Assembly (NCBI GenBank): GCA_008000375.1
Contig: SMOI01000030.1
Span: 106,582-155,050 of the forward strand
Direction: 5' to 3'
DNA length: 48,469 nucleotides
DNA from: Poteriospumella lacustris
Taxonomy: Eukaryota > Sar > Chrysophyceae > Chromulinales > Dinobryaceae
Within the stretch, counting starts at the first letter, position 1. Every line of letters begins with the position of its first letter. Positions 33,447 through 43,706 of this stretch are shown piece after piece. The translations under genes and the position numbers were made by a program. Under the pieces are notes generated by a model. It did not search any database. It worked only from the letters and a program-made list of their open reading frames with translations, and was not told the DNA's origin.

Positions 33447-35122
33447 TCAATTGCTGGCATTCTTCTCTCGAGATCCCAGAATGGCAAAGTTCTTTTCATG
33501 CATATACCGTCCTGCTTTCGTGAAATTGATGGTGGCGGAGAAGATCATCACCGGCTGGAGCAATTGCCGCGATTCATGGAAGGCACGAATATGTGGCAGA
33601 ATCGCACTGAGATCGTAGTGCTGAAGGATTTCATCGTCTTCATCGTCTTCGTACAACTCACTCGCATAACTCTTGCGTTCAGAATTCTCATACAAAATGG
33701 ATTCTTCCGAGGCGGAGGATTTGCTGCGATTGCACACGTCGGGTGACATCAACGAGGGAGGCAACGGGTCCCGGTTGACCGCTCTGATGAGTTTGTCCGA
33801 GGATTTGGCTCTTGGTATCATACGACGACGGGAGCTGCTTTCGGCCTTTGATGAACTATCATCACCTCCTCCTTCGTTGGCGCGTTCTTTCAACCGTTCC
33901 AACTGGAAGGTGTCCCGGTGTGTCTTAAACTGACCGCCTTTGCGTCGACTGCTTCGTTCGCTGACCGAATCAGTCGATGAGTTCGAGAAGGTACGTGCTC
34001 GTCGAGCATTGGCTGCTTTCCGTTGTTGTTCCAACAACGACTGATGCAACGAACTCAACCATGGATGTTTCAACATTTCTTCGGCCGTCGGTCGTTCTTT
34101 CTCATCGAACACGAGAACTTTGCACAGGAAATCAATCGCGTCAGGACTCACATAGGTCCATCGAGGGTCTTCAAACGAATTATCCTTGGTCTACAAGTAG
34201 CAAAAAGGAAGAAGGATCAGATCAGCAACATTCATTCGAATACAGACTACGCCATGCAAAACGAACGTACCAGCGGTTTGCCAGCCAATAACCCTTCGAA
34301 GGGAATCTGTCCGGACAATATGATATACGCGACCACTCCAATACACCAAATATCCATCTTCGGTGTCACTCGACGTTCAACAGCTGCTTCAGGAACATGG
34401 AATTCTTGTAAATGCAGATAGCAAGGATGGAAGTAATGATGATGCAAGGTCTCAGCTTGGGCTAATCCGAAATCAACGAGTCGAACGGGCGATTCGAACG
34501 ACGTGTGAGTCAATATGATGTTTTCTGGAATGATTCTTCCATGCACGACAGCATGTGTATGAAGATAATTCACTGCGGAGGTCAATTGCTGAATGAAGCG
34601 CATGCAATCGGTTTCCATGTAATGTCGTTGACGACAAATGGCGGGGATAAGCTCCCCACCACACAAATACTCCGTCACGACATAGAGAACGCTTTTGTTC
34701 GTATTGGGGTCGAATACAGAGGCAATGCGAGCCAGGTTAGGGTGACGTAAATTGGACAACAAGTTTAACTCGTAGCGAAAGTCGGCGAGTTGTTGACGAT
34801 TCATGTCGGTCAGTTTCACTTCCTTTATGGCCACTTTCAAGGACACATCTTTCAGACTAGACGCTTTGTAGACAGTAGAGAATCTTCCGCGACCGATAAC
34901 TTCCTGCAACCGAAAGTCCAAGTAGGGATATCGAACGAGAAGTGGGACACCTAACTGCGTCGGTCGTATCGCATTTTGACTCGAAGTTCCACCTTCTACT
35001 GCGACCGATTCTCCGCCAGTTTGTGAAGATAAGTGAAAAGGCTCATGGACAATTAAATTTGCACCATGTGCACCTTTTCCAAGCGACGATTCCAAGCCAT
35101 TCTTCGTCGCTGCACCTCCCAT
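33447..35122 (-). CDS. Protein kinase homologue (CAMK/CDPK-like), predicted pseudokinase
   Basis: Exons 35122-34271 and 34190-33447 join in phase 0 to give 531 residues. Kinase features: glycine loop IGRGRFSTVYKA (about 77-87), VAIK (Lys100), a candidate alpha-C Glu near 118, DFG (217-219), a VPE in place of APE (243-245), and the CAMK-like segment DPRWTYVSPDAIDFLCKVL with HPWL near the C-lobe end. The catalytic loop reads VVHGRIIPENIIL instead of HRDxKPEN, so both the catalytic Asp and the following Lys are lost (194-198). The N-terminus MGGAATKNG fits N-myristoylation. The C-terminal ~170 residues are Ser/Arg/Glu-rich and probably disordered, with an acidic ELYEDDEDDEI patch and no EF hands. 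A scaffold or allosteric role at membranes is inferred; weak activity cannot be excluded. Confidence 0.87.
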
Positions 35123-36908
35123 CAGGTCGAATCGCCACAGAAAATATCAAACAAAATGTTCAATTCCTACAGTGTGCAAAAAATTCTGCTCCCCTACAAT
35201 CGAGAGTCAGATTTACCCTTATCCCTACTGAGATCTGTTGTGATGATGGCTCGACTAGTTTGGAGTAACAGATATCTCCAGGGGCAACGAATATTGGACC
35301 ATCGGCGGATTCGATCGCAAATGCCGCGACGGTTACAAGAAGTTCCTCGGTACACAATCTACAGTGAAAGGCCATCACTTGCTGCATATATATGCAATAT
35401 GCTATGTCCAGGTGGACGATTCTGCTCGCTACATCGCTACATCGCTACATCGCTGTATCGATGGTCGCTGGTTCGATGGGAGTGCTTACCTGCTTGCTTG
35501 TCTGAGATCTATTAGTAAGAAGTGGCTTCAGTTTGATGCTAACGACAAAAAACGAACAGCACGTATCTGTAAAAATCAATAGGTCGCTTGTTACAGATTG
35601 CTTAAGTACATCAAAATCACAGCCGTCGTTGCTACAGCCATCGCATGCGGATTGTGATGCTAAGTTCGTTGGAAAAGGTACGAAAATAGATCGAAGAGGA
35701 GAGTGGAGAATGAAGGAAAATAGGGGGGAGAAATAGAAGACAGAACGAGTACAGAGACACTTTGAGAAGAAGAACGAACGAGTATCGTCGCCAACGTATT
35801 TGTAGGCAACTCTGCTCCAGGTCTCTAGATGTTACAGCAAACGATGGAACAATGAGGAAAACTCGCAAGAAGAACAATCATAGAGTCAGGAGACGGTGAA
35901 GATGTGCGCGATGACGACGGTAGACGCTGTACCTGCCTTTCGGGATTGCGAGACACTGTCACTTCGACGAATCGAGGCAGCCAAAGACGTCAATGGAGCA
36001 AACATGTGGATGTACGGATTATAAGCTATCGGCTGGTATATGGACTGCGTATTGACAGTTTTCCGTCGTCGACGATCTCTTCACGACACAATGCCCAGCG
36101 GCACGGATCGAGACGTCCTGTCCACCGAAACGGGAGAAGCTCGCTGTCTGCGTCTCAAGACTCGAGCGTGCACGATCCTTGGCGTCGACTGCGGGCGGGT
36201 CGACGAGGATCTATCCTGCCGACTTAGACGCCTTCCAGCACTTGACGAGGCGCCAGGGCGCCAGGTGTCTCTCGACATGCGCCTCGGCTGCGCAGAGACA
36301 CTGCAGCATCTTCGCCGCCAGACATCCCGTGTGGTCGTGGGTGGCACTGATCCCCATGAGGCTGCCTTCGCAGCCTTCTGCCCATCGTTCGCGAGAGGTG
36401 TACGCTGTACATCACATGTAAATAGATCGTTCGACTCTAATGATGGGCTTTAATTCGTGAGTTACGGAGGCAGTGCAAGGCTATGGGAGAGCTAAACGAT
36501 CAATTACGGGGCCGGACCGGTGGCGTCAGCAGCTTCAATTCAAGTGGCAACTAAACAAACAGAGTGAGACTGCACAAGGTATAATGAGCTTCAATGCTTC
36601 AATGCAGGTAATGTCGGTATTGGAGAAACATAAAAGACTGGTGCCGGAACAAGGACTGTCACGGCAGCGCAGAGGGGGGGGGGGAAACAATTTTTGGAGA
36701 AAATGAACAGGAGACGTCGAGGGTGACTGCAAGCGGTACAGCACTACGCGCCAACTGGAAAACAATCTTGGCACGACACCAGCGGACATATGAGAGGAAA
36801 CAAAAACAGCTCAAATCAACAACAAACCATCGATGATCACACGGATGCAACTAGCTCGCTCGGAGGGTCGACGGTGGTGACGCGTCTCCCTGCGGCGACG
36901 ACAGCGAC
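35123..36908. other. 1.8-kb region with one dispersed repeat copy and no supported gene
   Basis: Upstream of the pseudokinase and downstream of the large unknown gene. A minus-strand frame at 35160-35387 (ending 38 bp before the kinase ATG) has mildly protein-like composition but no match I recognise; it could be an upstream exon or chance. The ACATCGCT motif repeats near 35430-35460. A ~340-bp dispersed repeat follows at 35579. A GC-rich stretch (36040-36450) has frames in several phases and no clear gene. A G run lies at about 36671-36682. Confidence 0.5.
35579..35918. repeat. Dispersed direct repeat, copy 1
   Basis: It shares long blocks with 40618-40976, for example AGAACGAGTACAGAGACACT and CAACTCTGCTCCAGGTCTCT, with scattered substitutions and small indels. 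Both copies are in the same orientation and lie 5 kb apart. Copy 1 begins ATAGGTCGCTTGTTACAGAT. Confidence 0.9.
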
Positions 36909-39900
36909 TCACTTTGCGACCGTCGCAGCCGACGACGGCGCCGCCTCGCCCGCCATCAGCGCCTCCACATCGCGCTTCTCGTAGCTGCGCCCACCCACGC
37001 TGCTCGCCAACAGCCGCTCCAAATGCGCTGCCTCCACCATCTCGTGAGGCGCCGCGCCGTGCAGCTGCGACACCATCACCAAGCTCGACCGCTCCAGATC
37101 CTCGATCGGGTTGCGGTTCTGCTGCACGACGCACTCCATCACCGAGTCCGCGAAGGCGTGCGTCGTCGACACCACCACATGCAGCGCCGCCTGCTCCATC
37201 AGCAGCGCGCCCGAACGTGTCAGCGCGTCCAGCAGCTCGAACGCCGCCGTCTTCTCGCGCTGCAGGTCCTTCGCCGTCCACGCCTCCGTCTTGGCGCTCG
37301 TCGCCAACAGCGCCGGTCGGCGTTTCTCGCGGGTCCACGCCTCGTTGACGTTGATGATGGTGGGTCGTGTGGCGTGACCGTTGTTGAGGCGGTCGAAGGC
37401 GTCGTCGAGGCGCTGCGGCAAGGCGGTGACGGCGTGCAGCTGGGAGGCAGCGACGGCTTTGTGGCTCTTGGACTTTGGACGGTCAGTCGGCGACGTGGCA
37501 GAGGGTGAGGAGGAGCTGTCTGCCTGGACATTAGCTTCAGTGGGTGTTGCAGCGGTGGTTTGAGCGGCGCTCTCTGCAGAAAAAGCGATATTCGTGCGGT
37601 GGTCCACCTCCACCGCCTCAACAAACCTTGCGCCACCGGGAATGGACTCTATTGGCGTAGGAAGAGATGACGATTGCGAGGAGCGCGACCTGGAAGGGGC
37701 CGCTGTCGGGCACGAAGTAGGACGTCGAACACCGCTTTGTGCAAAGCCATCAGAAGCCCTGGTGTTAGGGGCCTCGAACTTCTTCTCCATCTCCCGCGCC
37801 TTCAGCTCCTCGTCCTTCATCTGCTGCAGCATCGCCTTCATCTGACGCACGTGCCCCTTCACCTGCTGCACACGCACCTGCGCCGTGCCCATCGGCACCA
37901 CGCCACTGCTGCCGCTGCTTGTGTGGTTGTTCGCCGCCCCATGCGCCTCGCCCGTTGTCGACCCCGCCGACACCTCTCCCACCTCCGCCGACAGCAGGTC
38001 GGTCGGGATCTGGTACTGGATGAACAGGTCCATGAGGTCCGTCGTCAGCGCGATCTCCTTCGTCAGACTGTCCGCCGGCAGATGCAGCGCCTTCTCCAGC
38101 TGCGGCTTGATCTGCAGAATCACCACGCCGAACAGCGTCGACTCCAGCTGCATCGCGCGATACGCCCGCGCGAACCGCTGCTGCTTCGGCGACAGCGACT
38201 CGATGGCGTCGCGGAAGTGCTTCGCGTTGGGAATCGTCTCCAGCGACAGCGGAATGGTCACTTCCTCCTGGTTCTGCACGATGAAGGCGTACTTCGGGTC
38301 GAACGTCGTGCTCGACGTGATGCGGCCCAGCACCACGATGAACGACGAGAACTGCTGCGCCGCCGCCACCAGACGCAGCGTGTCGGCGCTGCCGCCTGCG
38401 AACGTCGACCGCAGCCACGCGTGGACGTGTCGCTCGCCGGCGAACGTCACCTCGACGCCCGCCGCGATCGGAAACGACATCAGGTCTTGCGCGTCGTAGT
38501 CGTCGGCCGTGATGTCGTCTTGCTTGGCGGCAGAGTGCGGCTGCACCTGGAACGACTTCGTGAAGGTCTCGATGGGCTGGAACCCCTCGCGCACCCCGCG
38601 ACTGCCCGGCGCGAAGACCGAGAAGTCCTCCATACGCGACTCCAGACGCATTGTTCCTTCCGGCGAGTGCTTGCGCGAGCGACGCACCGACACCGTCCAC
38701 GGCTGCGGCTGGTAGCTCGGTCGATACAGCTGTCGGTAGTGGTACGACATGTACTGCTGCAGGTCGGCCTCGGTCACGGACTTGCCGAGAGCGGCAACGA
38801 GCTGGCGACGCATAATGGCCTCCACGTAGTCCACGGACTGCTGGAAAGTGTCGAGGACCGCCATCATATGCTGCAATATCACCAGGGCGCCAGTCTCGGA
38901 GCGCGTGGAAAATTTGGCCCGACTGTTGGGGCCCGTCGCATGCAGCGTGTCCACGCTCTCGAGAGCTTTTCTCAAACCGACCAACTCTGCCTCGAGCAGC
39001 AAGGAGACCGTGTCGGGAGACATGGTCGTCAGATTGCCCGCTTGGCTGTCCGCCTTCTGGAAGAACGCCACCACCGGCACAAACACCTCCCGTACCGCCT
39101 GGTCGACGTGGCCAGCCGTGTTGTCGTCGAGCCAGCGTTGCAATGGGGCGCACATGCGATTGGTCCATCCTTGGAACTTCATCGCGGCAGTCATCATCGA
39201 CTGCACTTGCGGGTTGCGCGTCGGAGTCCAAGTGTCGTCCGACTCACGGTCGATGCGGAACGATGCGACCAACGACGCGTCCGAAGTTCCGTTGGACGAG
39301 GCGGGCGAGAGGGCGTCGATCAGCCAAGTGATGTCGACATCCTCGTGACGGTTCACATCGGGCATTCCCGGCTTTCGCTGTCGCGAAACGTACGGAAACG
39401 AGTGTTGGTGATTCCACACGGTAAGCGTGCTGTCGGCCGCAGACGACGCCTGGGCGGCTCCGCGGATGGCCTCGAGTCGATGCGAGACGGTGACGTTGTG
39501 CACATACTCGGAGTATGCCCGCTTGTGGGTTGTGCGGGAGGAATGCTCGGAGCCGGTGTTGAGGTTCTTCGTCGTTTCGGTGATCGAGCTCGTCGTTTCC
39601 TCCTTCGTCTCTTCCCGAACGAACACCCAGCGCTCTTCAGTCTGGAACCGGAGCAGGATCGAAGAGTTGCTTGCCCAGTCCTTGATCGTCTTCAGATCGC
39701 TCGCCGATAGCCCCAAGGTCATGAGATTGCGCACCAGCGCGTTCAGTGTTGAGATGGCGAGGTGCTCGGTCAACAGGTATTTGTCTTCGTAGCGGTGGGG
39801 AGCGGCACCGTCTGCGATGACAAGAGCCTGGCTCTTCTCCTTGGTGAGTAAGGTCTTGGCTTTGGCCAAGGCCTCCTCGAGTTTGCGATCGAAGGAGTGG

Positions 39901-40001
39901 GCTTCGAAGACGCCGATGGCTTGGACACCGTTTACATCGGGTCGAATGAGAAGGGCGATGCTGGCGAGGACGACAATCCAAGCAAAGAACAGAGTGGCCA
40001 T
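36909..40001 (-). CDS. Large secreted or membrane-associated protein of unknown function
   Basis: An uninterrupted frame of about 1030 residues. The start at 40001 is preferred because it gives a signal peptide (MATLFFAWIVVLASIALLIR); an in-frame ATG at 40058 would add 19 residues. After the signal the sequence is VFEAHSFDRKLEEALAKAKT, then EDKYLLTEHLAISTLNALV, LRFQTEERWVFVREE, SRMEDFSVFAPGSRG and QQVKGHVRQMKAMLQQMKDE (coiled coil near 710-740). Composition is even and protein-like to about residue 740, then Ser/Thr/Pro/Ala-rich, ending with a more ordered segment (AAFELLDALTRSGALLMEQA). I have the impression that similar EDKYLLTEHL proteins occur in other protists without assigned function, but I cannot verify this. 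No catalytic motif is visible. A TATATAT stretch (about 40031-40037) lies upstream. Confidence 0.85.
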   Translation of the reverse strand: MATLFFAWIVVLASIALLIRPDVNGVQAIGVFEAHSFDRKLEEALAKAKTLLTKEKSQALVIADGAAPHRYEDKYLLTEHLAISTLNALVRNLMTLGLSASDLKTIKDWASNSSILLRFQTEERWVFVREETKEETTSSITETTKNLNTGSEHSSRTTHKRAYSEYVHNVTVSHRLEAIRGAAQASSAADSTLTVWNHQHSFPYVSRQRKPGMPDVNRHEDVDITWLIDALSPASSNGTSDASLVASFRIDRESDDTWTPTRNPQVQSMMTAAMKFQGWTNRMCAPLQRWLDDNTAGHVDQAVREVFVPVVAFFQKADSQAGNLTTMSPDTVSLLLEAELVGLRKALESVDTLHATGPNSRAKFSTRSETGALVILQHMMAVLDTFQQSVDYVEAIMRRQLVAALGKSVTEADLQQYMSYHYRQLYRPSYQPQPWTVSVRRSRKHSPEGTMRLESRMEDFSVFAPGSRGVREGFQPIETFTKSFQVQPHSAAKQDDITADDYDAQDLMSFPIAAGVEVTFAGERHVHAWLRSTFAGGSADTLRLVAAAQQFSSFIVVLGRITSSTTFDPKYAFIVQNQEEVTIPLSLETIPNAKHFRDAIESLSPKQQRFARAYRAMQLESTLFGVVILQIKPQLEKALHLPADSLTKEIALTTDLMDLFIQYQIPTDLLSAEVGEVSAGSTTGEAHGAANNHTSSGSSGVVPMGTAQVRVQQVKGHVRQMKAMLQQMKDEELKAREMEKKFEAPNTRASDGFAQSGVRRPTSCPTAAPSRSRSSQSSSLPTPIESIPGGARFVEAVEVDHRTNIAFSAESAAQTTAATPTEANVQADSSSSPSATSPTDRPKSKSHKAVAASQLHAVTALPQRLDDAFDRLNNGHATRPTIINVNEAWTREKRRPALLATSAKTEAWTAKDLQREKTAAFELLDALTRSGALLMEQAALHVVVSTTHAFADSVMECVVQQNRNPIEDLERSSLVMVSQLHGAAPHEMVEAAHLERLLASSVGGRSYEKRDVEALMAGEAAPSSAATVAK

Positions 40002-40232
40002 ATTGGTAGCGGGGGGACAACAGCACGAAGAATATATATGGAAGTCGGCGCGGACCAATGATGATGATCGAAGGATTGATCGCAGATATCGTAGGGCATC
40101 TCTGCAGAACGTGCGGGAACGGGGAACGGGGAACGGGAACGGGGAACGGGCGTACGGTCCGGTCGCGACGACGGCGACGACAACACTTTATTTACGCCCA
40201 CAGCAGCAGCCAGCCAGGATAACTAATGCATT

Positions 40233-40276
40233 CCATTGGCATAGGCATAGGCATTGGCATTGGCATTGGCATTGGC
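40233..40276. repeat. (GGCATT)n hexamer array
   Basis: About seven tandem copies of GGCATT or GGCATA lie upstream of the large unknown gene. Confidence 0.9.
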
Positions 40277-40492
40277 GGAAACGACCTGCGTGTTTATTTG
40301 GTATTCAAAATACCTGGAGTAGGCTGATGAGAAAGAACACTAGCGAACAGCTTACCCGAGTCGATGCTTTCGTCTGATTGTTGCGATACAACTTTGGATC
40401 CGATTGTCTGGATCCGAATTGTTGGATAGGACGAGCTCTACAGTTGATCCAAGCACTGCTCTTCGACTGAAAATGGTATACTTGTGAGAATC

Positions 40493-40621
40493 ATGGCCCA
40501 ACAAGGTGAAGGCGCAATAGGTTCCGCGTTTGCTCAGAACCGAACGTCGTCTCCGCCTGGCCCTCCTTTCGTCAAAGCAGCTTACTATCGGGCAAAGTTC
40601 GTCAGAGTTAAATATCTATAG
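40493..40621 (+). CDS. Small ORF, possible gene 5' fragment cut by the dispersed repeat
   Basis: It starts MAQQGEGAIGSAFAQNRTSS and continues PPGPPFVKAAYYRAKF before a stop whose TAG overlaps the first bases of dispersed repeat copy 2 (40618). The composition is protein-like and the ATG context is good (AATCATGG). It may be the first exon of a gene truncated by the repeat, or chance. No family is recognised. Confidence 0.3.
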   Translation: MAQQGEGAIGSAFAQNRTSSPPGPPFVKAAYYRAKFVRVKYL

Positions 40622-40976
40622 GTCGCCTGTTACAGATTGCGAAAGTTCATCAAAATCACAGCCGCTGTTGCTACAGCCATCGATCGTATGCGGATTGTGA
40701 TGCTAAGTTCGTTGGAAAAGGTACGAAAGCAGATCGAAGAGAAGAGAGAAGAAGGAAGGAAGTGGGGAAGATATAGAAGACAGAACGAGTACAGAGACAC
40801 TTTGAGAAGAAGAACGAACAAGCATCGTCGCCTACGCGAATGACCACATATGTGGGCAACTCTGCTCCAGGTCTCTAGATGATACAGCAGTACAATGAGG
40901 AAAACACTCACCGCAAGAAGAACAAACATAGAGTGAACTAACCATCCGGAGATGGTGAAGATGTAAGCGATGATGA
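40618..40976. repeat. Dispersed direct repeat, copy 2
   Basis: Same orientation as 35579-35918, with blocks of high identity interrupted by small indels. No terminal inverted repeats or coding capacity are seen, so it could be a non-autonomous element or a duplicated intergenic fragment. Confidence 0.9.
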
Positions 40977-41361
40977 TAGTGGAGGCGTGAGGAGAATAGC
41001 GAGGCCGCGATCTGTGGGAAGAATGCAACTACAATGGGACACTATCGACGAACACTGGATGAAGAGGAAGAGAGGAAGGAGGGAGGAGACGCAATGACCA
41101 TGTTCACAAAGCAACAACCAGTTTTTTTAAGAGAAAGAGATGAATAAAGCGATCAAGGCTAAACAACTACAACGTGCATCGTGCGTGGAGGGGCGAGGGG
41201 CAAGCACGCGCGAACGGAACAGGAAGAAAATATAGGTGAACATAGAACGGTAGTAGTGAGGAGGCTAGCACTAACAAACGTGTCGACGATAAGTGAAAGT
41301 CTATGGGAGCTGTCCTACAGACCACTTGTTGGTGGTTGCAGGTACCATCCTCACTTTCCTT

Positions 41362-43026
41362 TTACAACTGCAGATCCTGGCGTACCAACAGTAGACCCCA
41401 GGTCTTTTGACTGGCTGGAACTTCACGACGAACTACTTCGTAACCATATTCTTGAAAGACACGAGACAAACGGTCTATCTTTTGTTGCAAGGGAGCAGAA
41501 ACTTCTTGCAACGCCCATACCTTGACGGCACGTGTTTGCAAGGCAGGAAGCAGGCAATAGAGAAAATCTTGACGATCAAACGCAACGATTTCCGCATAAA
41601 ATTGGCGCAGAAACTCTTGAACGATGGGAACAGATTCAAGTCGTTCGTGGAAGGTGAGGTATTGTTCATACAAGGCCAACTGAAGCGGCGTCGCGGACGC
41701 ACGGTATTGCGCATCAGCAGCCGTCCACATAGATTGCAGCAGACGCATTTGCTGCAGGCCTTTCTCGGAAATGACCGTTGGTTCTGCAGACGTAGCAACG
41801 GCCGTTGCAGCGGCGGTGGGGATTTCAATGAAGGAAGACGCCTTCACTTCTTCTGAGGGGGCCTGTGCGCCATCGTCACCTGAAATCAACGGTGTAGCAG
41901 ATCCTTCGACAGCCACCACGGCTTCGGCCGAGGAAGGCACTTCACCATTGTCGGCCACAACAGAAGCTGCCAAAGCAACGCCTTCATGTTCACCAGGGCC
42001 TTGCGACGGAGCAATCGGCGTCATGCTTTCACTGCATTCAGCGGTGGCAGGAGCAGGTTGCAACAAGAAGGCCTTGTAATGAATGTTCACGGATGGACAC
42101 GAGCGCAGCACAGTCGATATTTCGCCACTCTTCAATCGCTTTTGCTCATCCTCTGACAGATTCTCAATATTTTCCGTACCCAAATAACGATCACGGAAAC
42201 GGATACCTTCATACTCGGGCATTTCATTCAAGACACGATGGAAATGCTCCATGATTTCAGGATGGGCGTTGTAGAAATCGTTAGCGCCAGCAGTCAAAAA
42301 TTCGAAGCAATTTGCAGCGATGGATAACTTGGTGGCATCTGGAGCGCTACTAGAGGTATTCACTGTACGTACAGCGGCACTGGAAGGGCGACTGGGGCGT
42401 GGAGTTGCTGGTGCATCGGATGTGAATGATTCACCACAGATATTCCATGAACGGTAGATTTCCGATCCCATGTGAACTTCCAACGTAAAGTGGTCAGCAG
42501 GAAACCACGGTGCAGGAGGTCGCGATGCTTTGAGCTCAACGTCATGCTCATAAACATGCACAGAGGAAGGAATAGAAGCTGCCGGCTCTGTTGCATGGAC
42601 TTTGAAAATGTAATCGATCTTAACGCTGAAGGTCACACCGATCTTTTCACCCTGAGTCGTCTCCCACCGCCGTTTGCAAGTGGTATCCACTGTTGGCTTA
42701 ATGAAAGTGAGGGGGCGACGGAAGTCAACCACCATTTGCACGTTCGATGCATCGAGGGCATCTTCACTGAGGCTCTTTGAGTGAACTTGCAAAGAGGTCG
42801 GGCCTGTTTGTGACAGAAGAACATTGAAATCACCCATGATCACCACCGTATAATCGGTAAATTGGGAAGTGAAGGTGAGAAGAGCGTCCATTTGATTTTC
42901 AATTCTCTTTGCTGAAGTGTGCACACCCAGATAAACAGTTTTTCCCTCGACGTAAAATACCGTATCAACACCTAGCACCCCGCTAAGGCGGTTGAGCATT
43001 GTTTCTGGCGATTCATCCTGACTCAT
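41362..43026 (-). CDS. EEP-superfamily (endonuclease/exonuclease/phosphatase) protein, motifs permuted
   Basis: A single frame of about 554 residues from ATG 43026 (608 from 43188, which would add a hydrophobic stretch). EEP motifs are clear but in unusual order. Near the N-terminus come the strand-turn KTVYLGVHTSAKR, VVIMGDFN (65-68), KIDYIF (137-141) and PADHFTLEV (177-179), normally the C-terminal half of the fold. Then SWNICGESF (193-201), a long Ala/Ser/Glu-rich linker, and at the extreme C-terminus VWALQEV (506-509) and GLLLVRQDL, normally the N-terminal half. All metal and catalytic positions therefore seem present in circularly permuted order. The alternative is the inner halves of two tandem EEP domains. 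EEP enzymes include DNA/RNA nucleases and inositol or sphingolipid phosphatases; the substrate cannot be told. A GTACGC donor-like site inside the last codons leaves the 3' end slightly open. Confidence 0.8.
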   Translation of the reverse strand: MSQDESPETMLNRLSGVLGVDTVFYVEGKTVYLGVHTSAKRIENQMDALLTFTSQFTDYTVVIMGDFNVLLSQTGPTSLQVHSKSLSEDALDASNVQMVVDFRRPLTFIKPTVDTTCKRRWETTQGEKIGVTFSVKIDYIFKVHATEPAASIPSSVHVYEHDVELKASRPPAPWFPADHFTLEVHMGSEIYRSWNICGESFTSDAPATPRPSRPSSAAVRTVNTSSSAPDATKLSIAANCFEFLTAGANDFYNAHPEIMEHFHRVLNEMPEYEGIRFRDRYLGTENIENLSEDEQKRLKSGEISTVLRSCPSVNIHYKAFLLQPAPATAECSESMTPIAPSQGPGEHEGVALAASVVADNGEVPSSAEAVVAVEGSATPLISGDDGAQAPSEEVKASSFIEIPTAAATAVATSAEPTVISEKGLQQMRLLQSMWTAADAQYRASATPLQLALYEQYLTFHERLESVPIVQEFLRQFYAEIVAFDRQDFLYCLLPALQTRAVKVWALQEVSAPLQQKIDRLSRVFQEYGYEVVRREVPASQKTWGLLLVRQDLQL

Positions 43027-43706
43027 TTTGTTGATACTAGTGTCTGAAGGGTTATCGAGATGCTTCGATGGTCTCAGAAGGAAAGCAACTAGTAGTAATA
43101 CTACGAAGTGGATTGATAGTCCTGACGTGGCGCAAGATATCCTTAGACTTGTGATGATCTGTGACCACAACAATTCTATCTCCACCACTTATGTATGTTC
43201 GACTCCAGTTCACGACCGTTTCTCTCAGGTTCGATACAACCTGCTGAACAAAGAAGTCCCAAGTTCTATCGCCAAACAAGTCTCGGAATATCACTTCGGA
43301 ATTCTGGTTCACCACCAACTGCAACAGTGGAACAGCGCCATGACAGACGGACAGCCGTTTCTCTGGTTCTGAGTTGTGCGCAGCATGCCCAGATACAGGG
43401 AATATGAAACGGTTTAAAGGCGTGAATGGCACGAGACATGGGAACTGGGACCAGCGCAGGCAAAAATGAAGAGAAACTTTTAGAGCGACTTGCTTTACTT
43501 TCTTCTATTAAAAACCCCAAAGCATAAGAAATAAAGAAATAGCAAAAAAGCAAATGATATCCTAATCTGAAGAAAAAACAAAAAGGCAATCACGGCAGCC
43601 CAAATCAAAGAACGTCAACTACATTCGAAGTGCTGGAAGTGTAGCAGCATTAGATATATGTGCAAATGAACACAGCTCGTTAACTGAAATGATATGTGTC
43701 ATTTGC
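43027..43706. other. Spacer upstream of the EEP gene
   Basis: This 680-bp gap should hold the EEP promoter and the 3' UTR of the 2OG oxygenase. A minus-strand frame (43052-43432) overlaps the possible longer EEP N-terminus in another phase and has no recognised domain. It might be an upstream exon, but no good junction was found. Confidence 0.5.

Larger units (their letters stand above)
40002..41361. other. Region with simple repeats, a small ORF and dispersed repeat copy 2
   Basis: It contains tandem GGGAAC units (about 40114-40150), a CATTGG/CATAGG hexamer array (about 40233-40276), a 42-codon plus-strand frame at 40493-40621 and the second dispersed repeat copy. The remainder (40980-41361) shows no gene. 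Confidence 0.6.

Noticed and set aside
35160-35387. Minus-strand 75-codon frame just upstream of the pseudokinase
   Set aside because: Composition is mildly protein-like, but no domain, splice junction or start context supports it; left as a possible upstream exon.
36040-36453. GC-rich plus-strand frame of 137 codons
   Set aside because: Comparable frames exist in other phases on both strands and no motif is recognisable.
43052-43432. Minus-strand frame upstream of the EEP gene as the missing EEP N-terminal half
   Set aside because: It lacks the WN and LQEV motifs expected of that half and no good splice junction joins it in frame.
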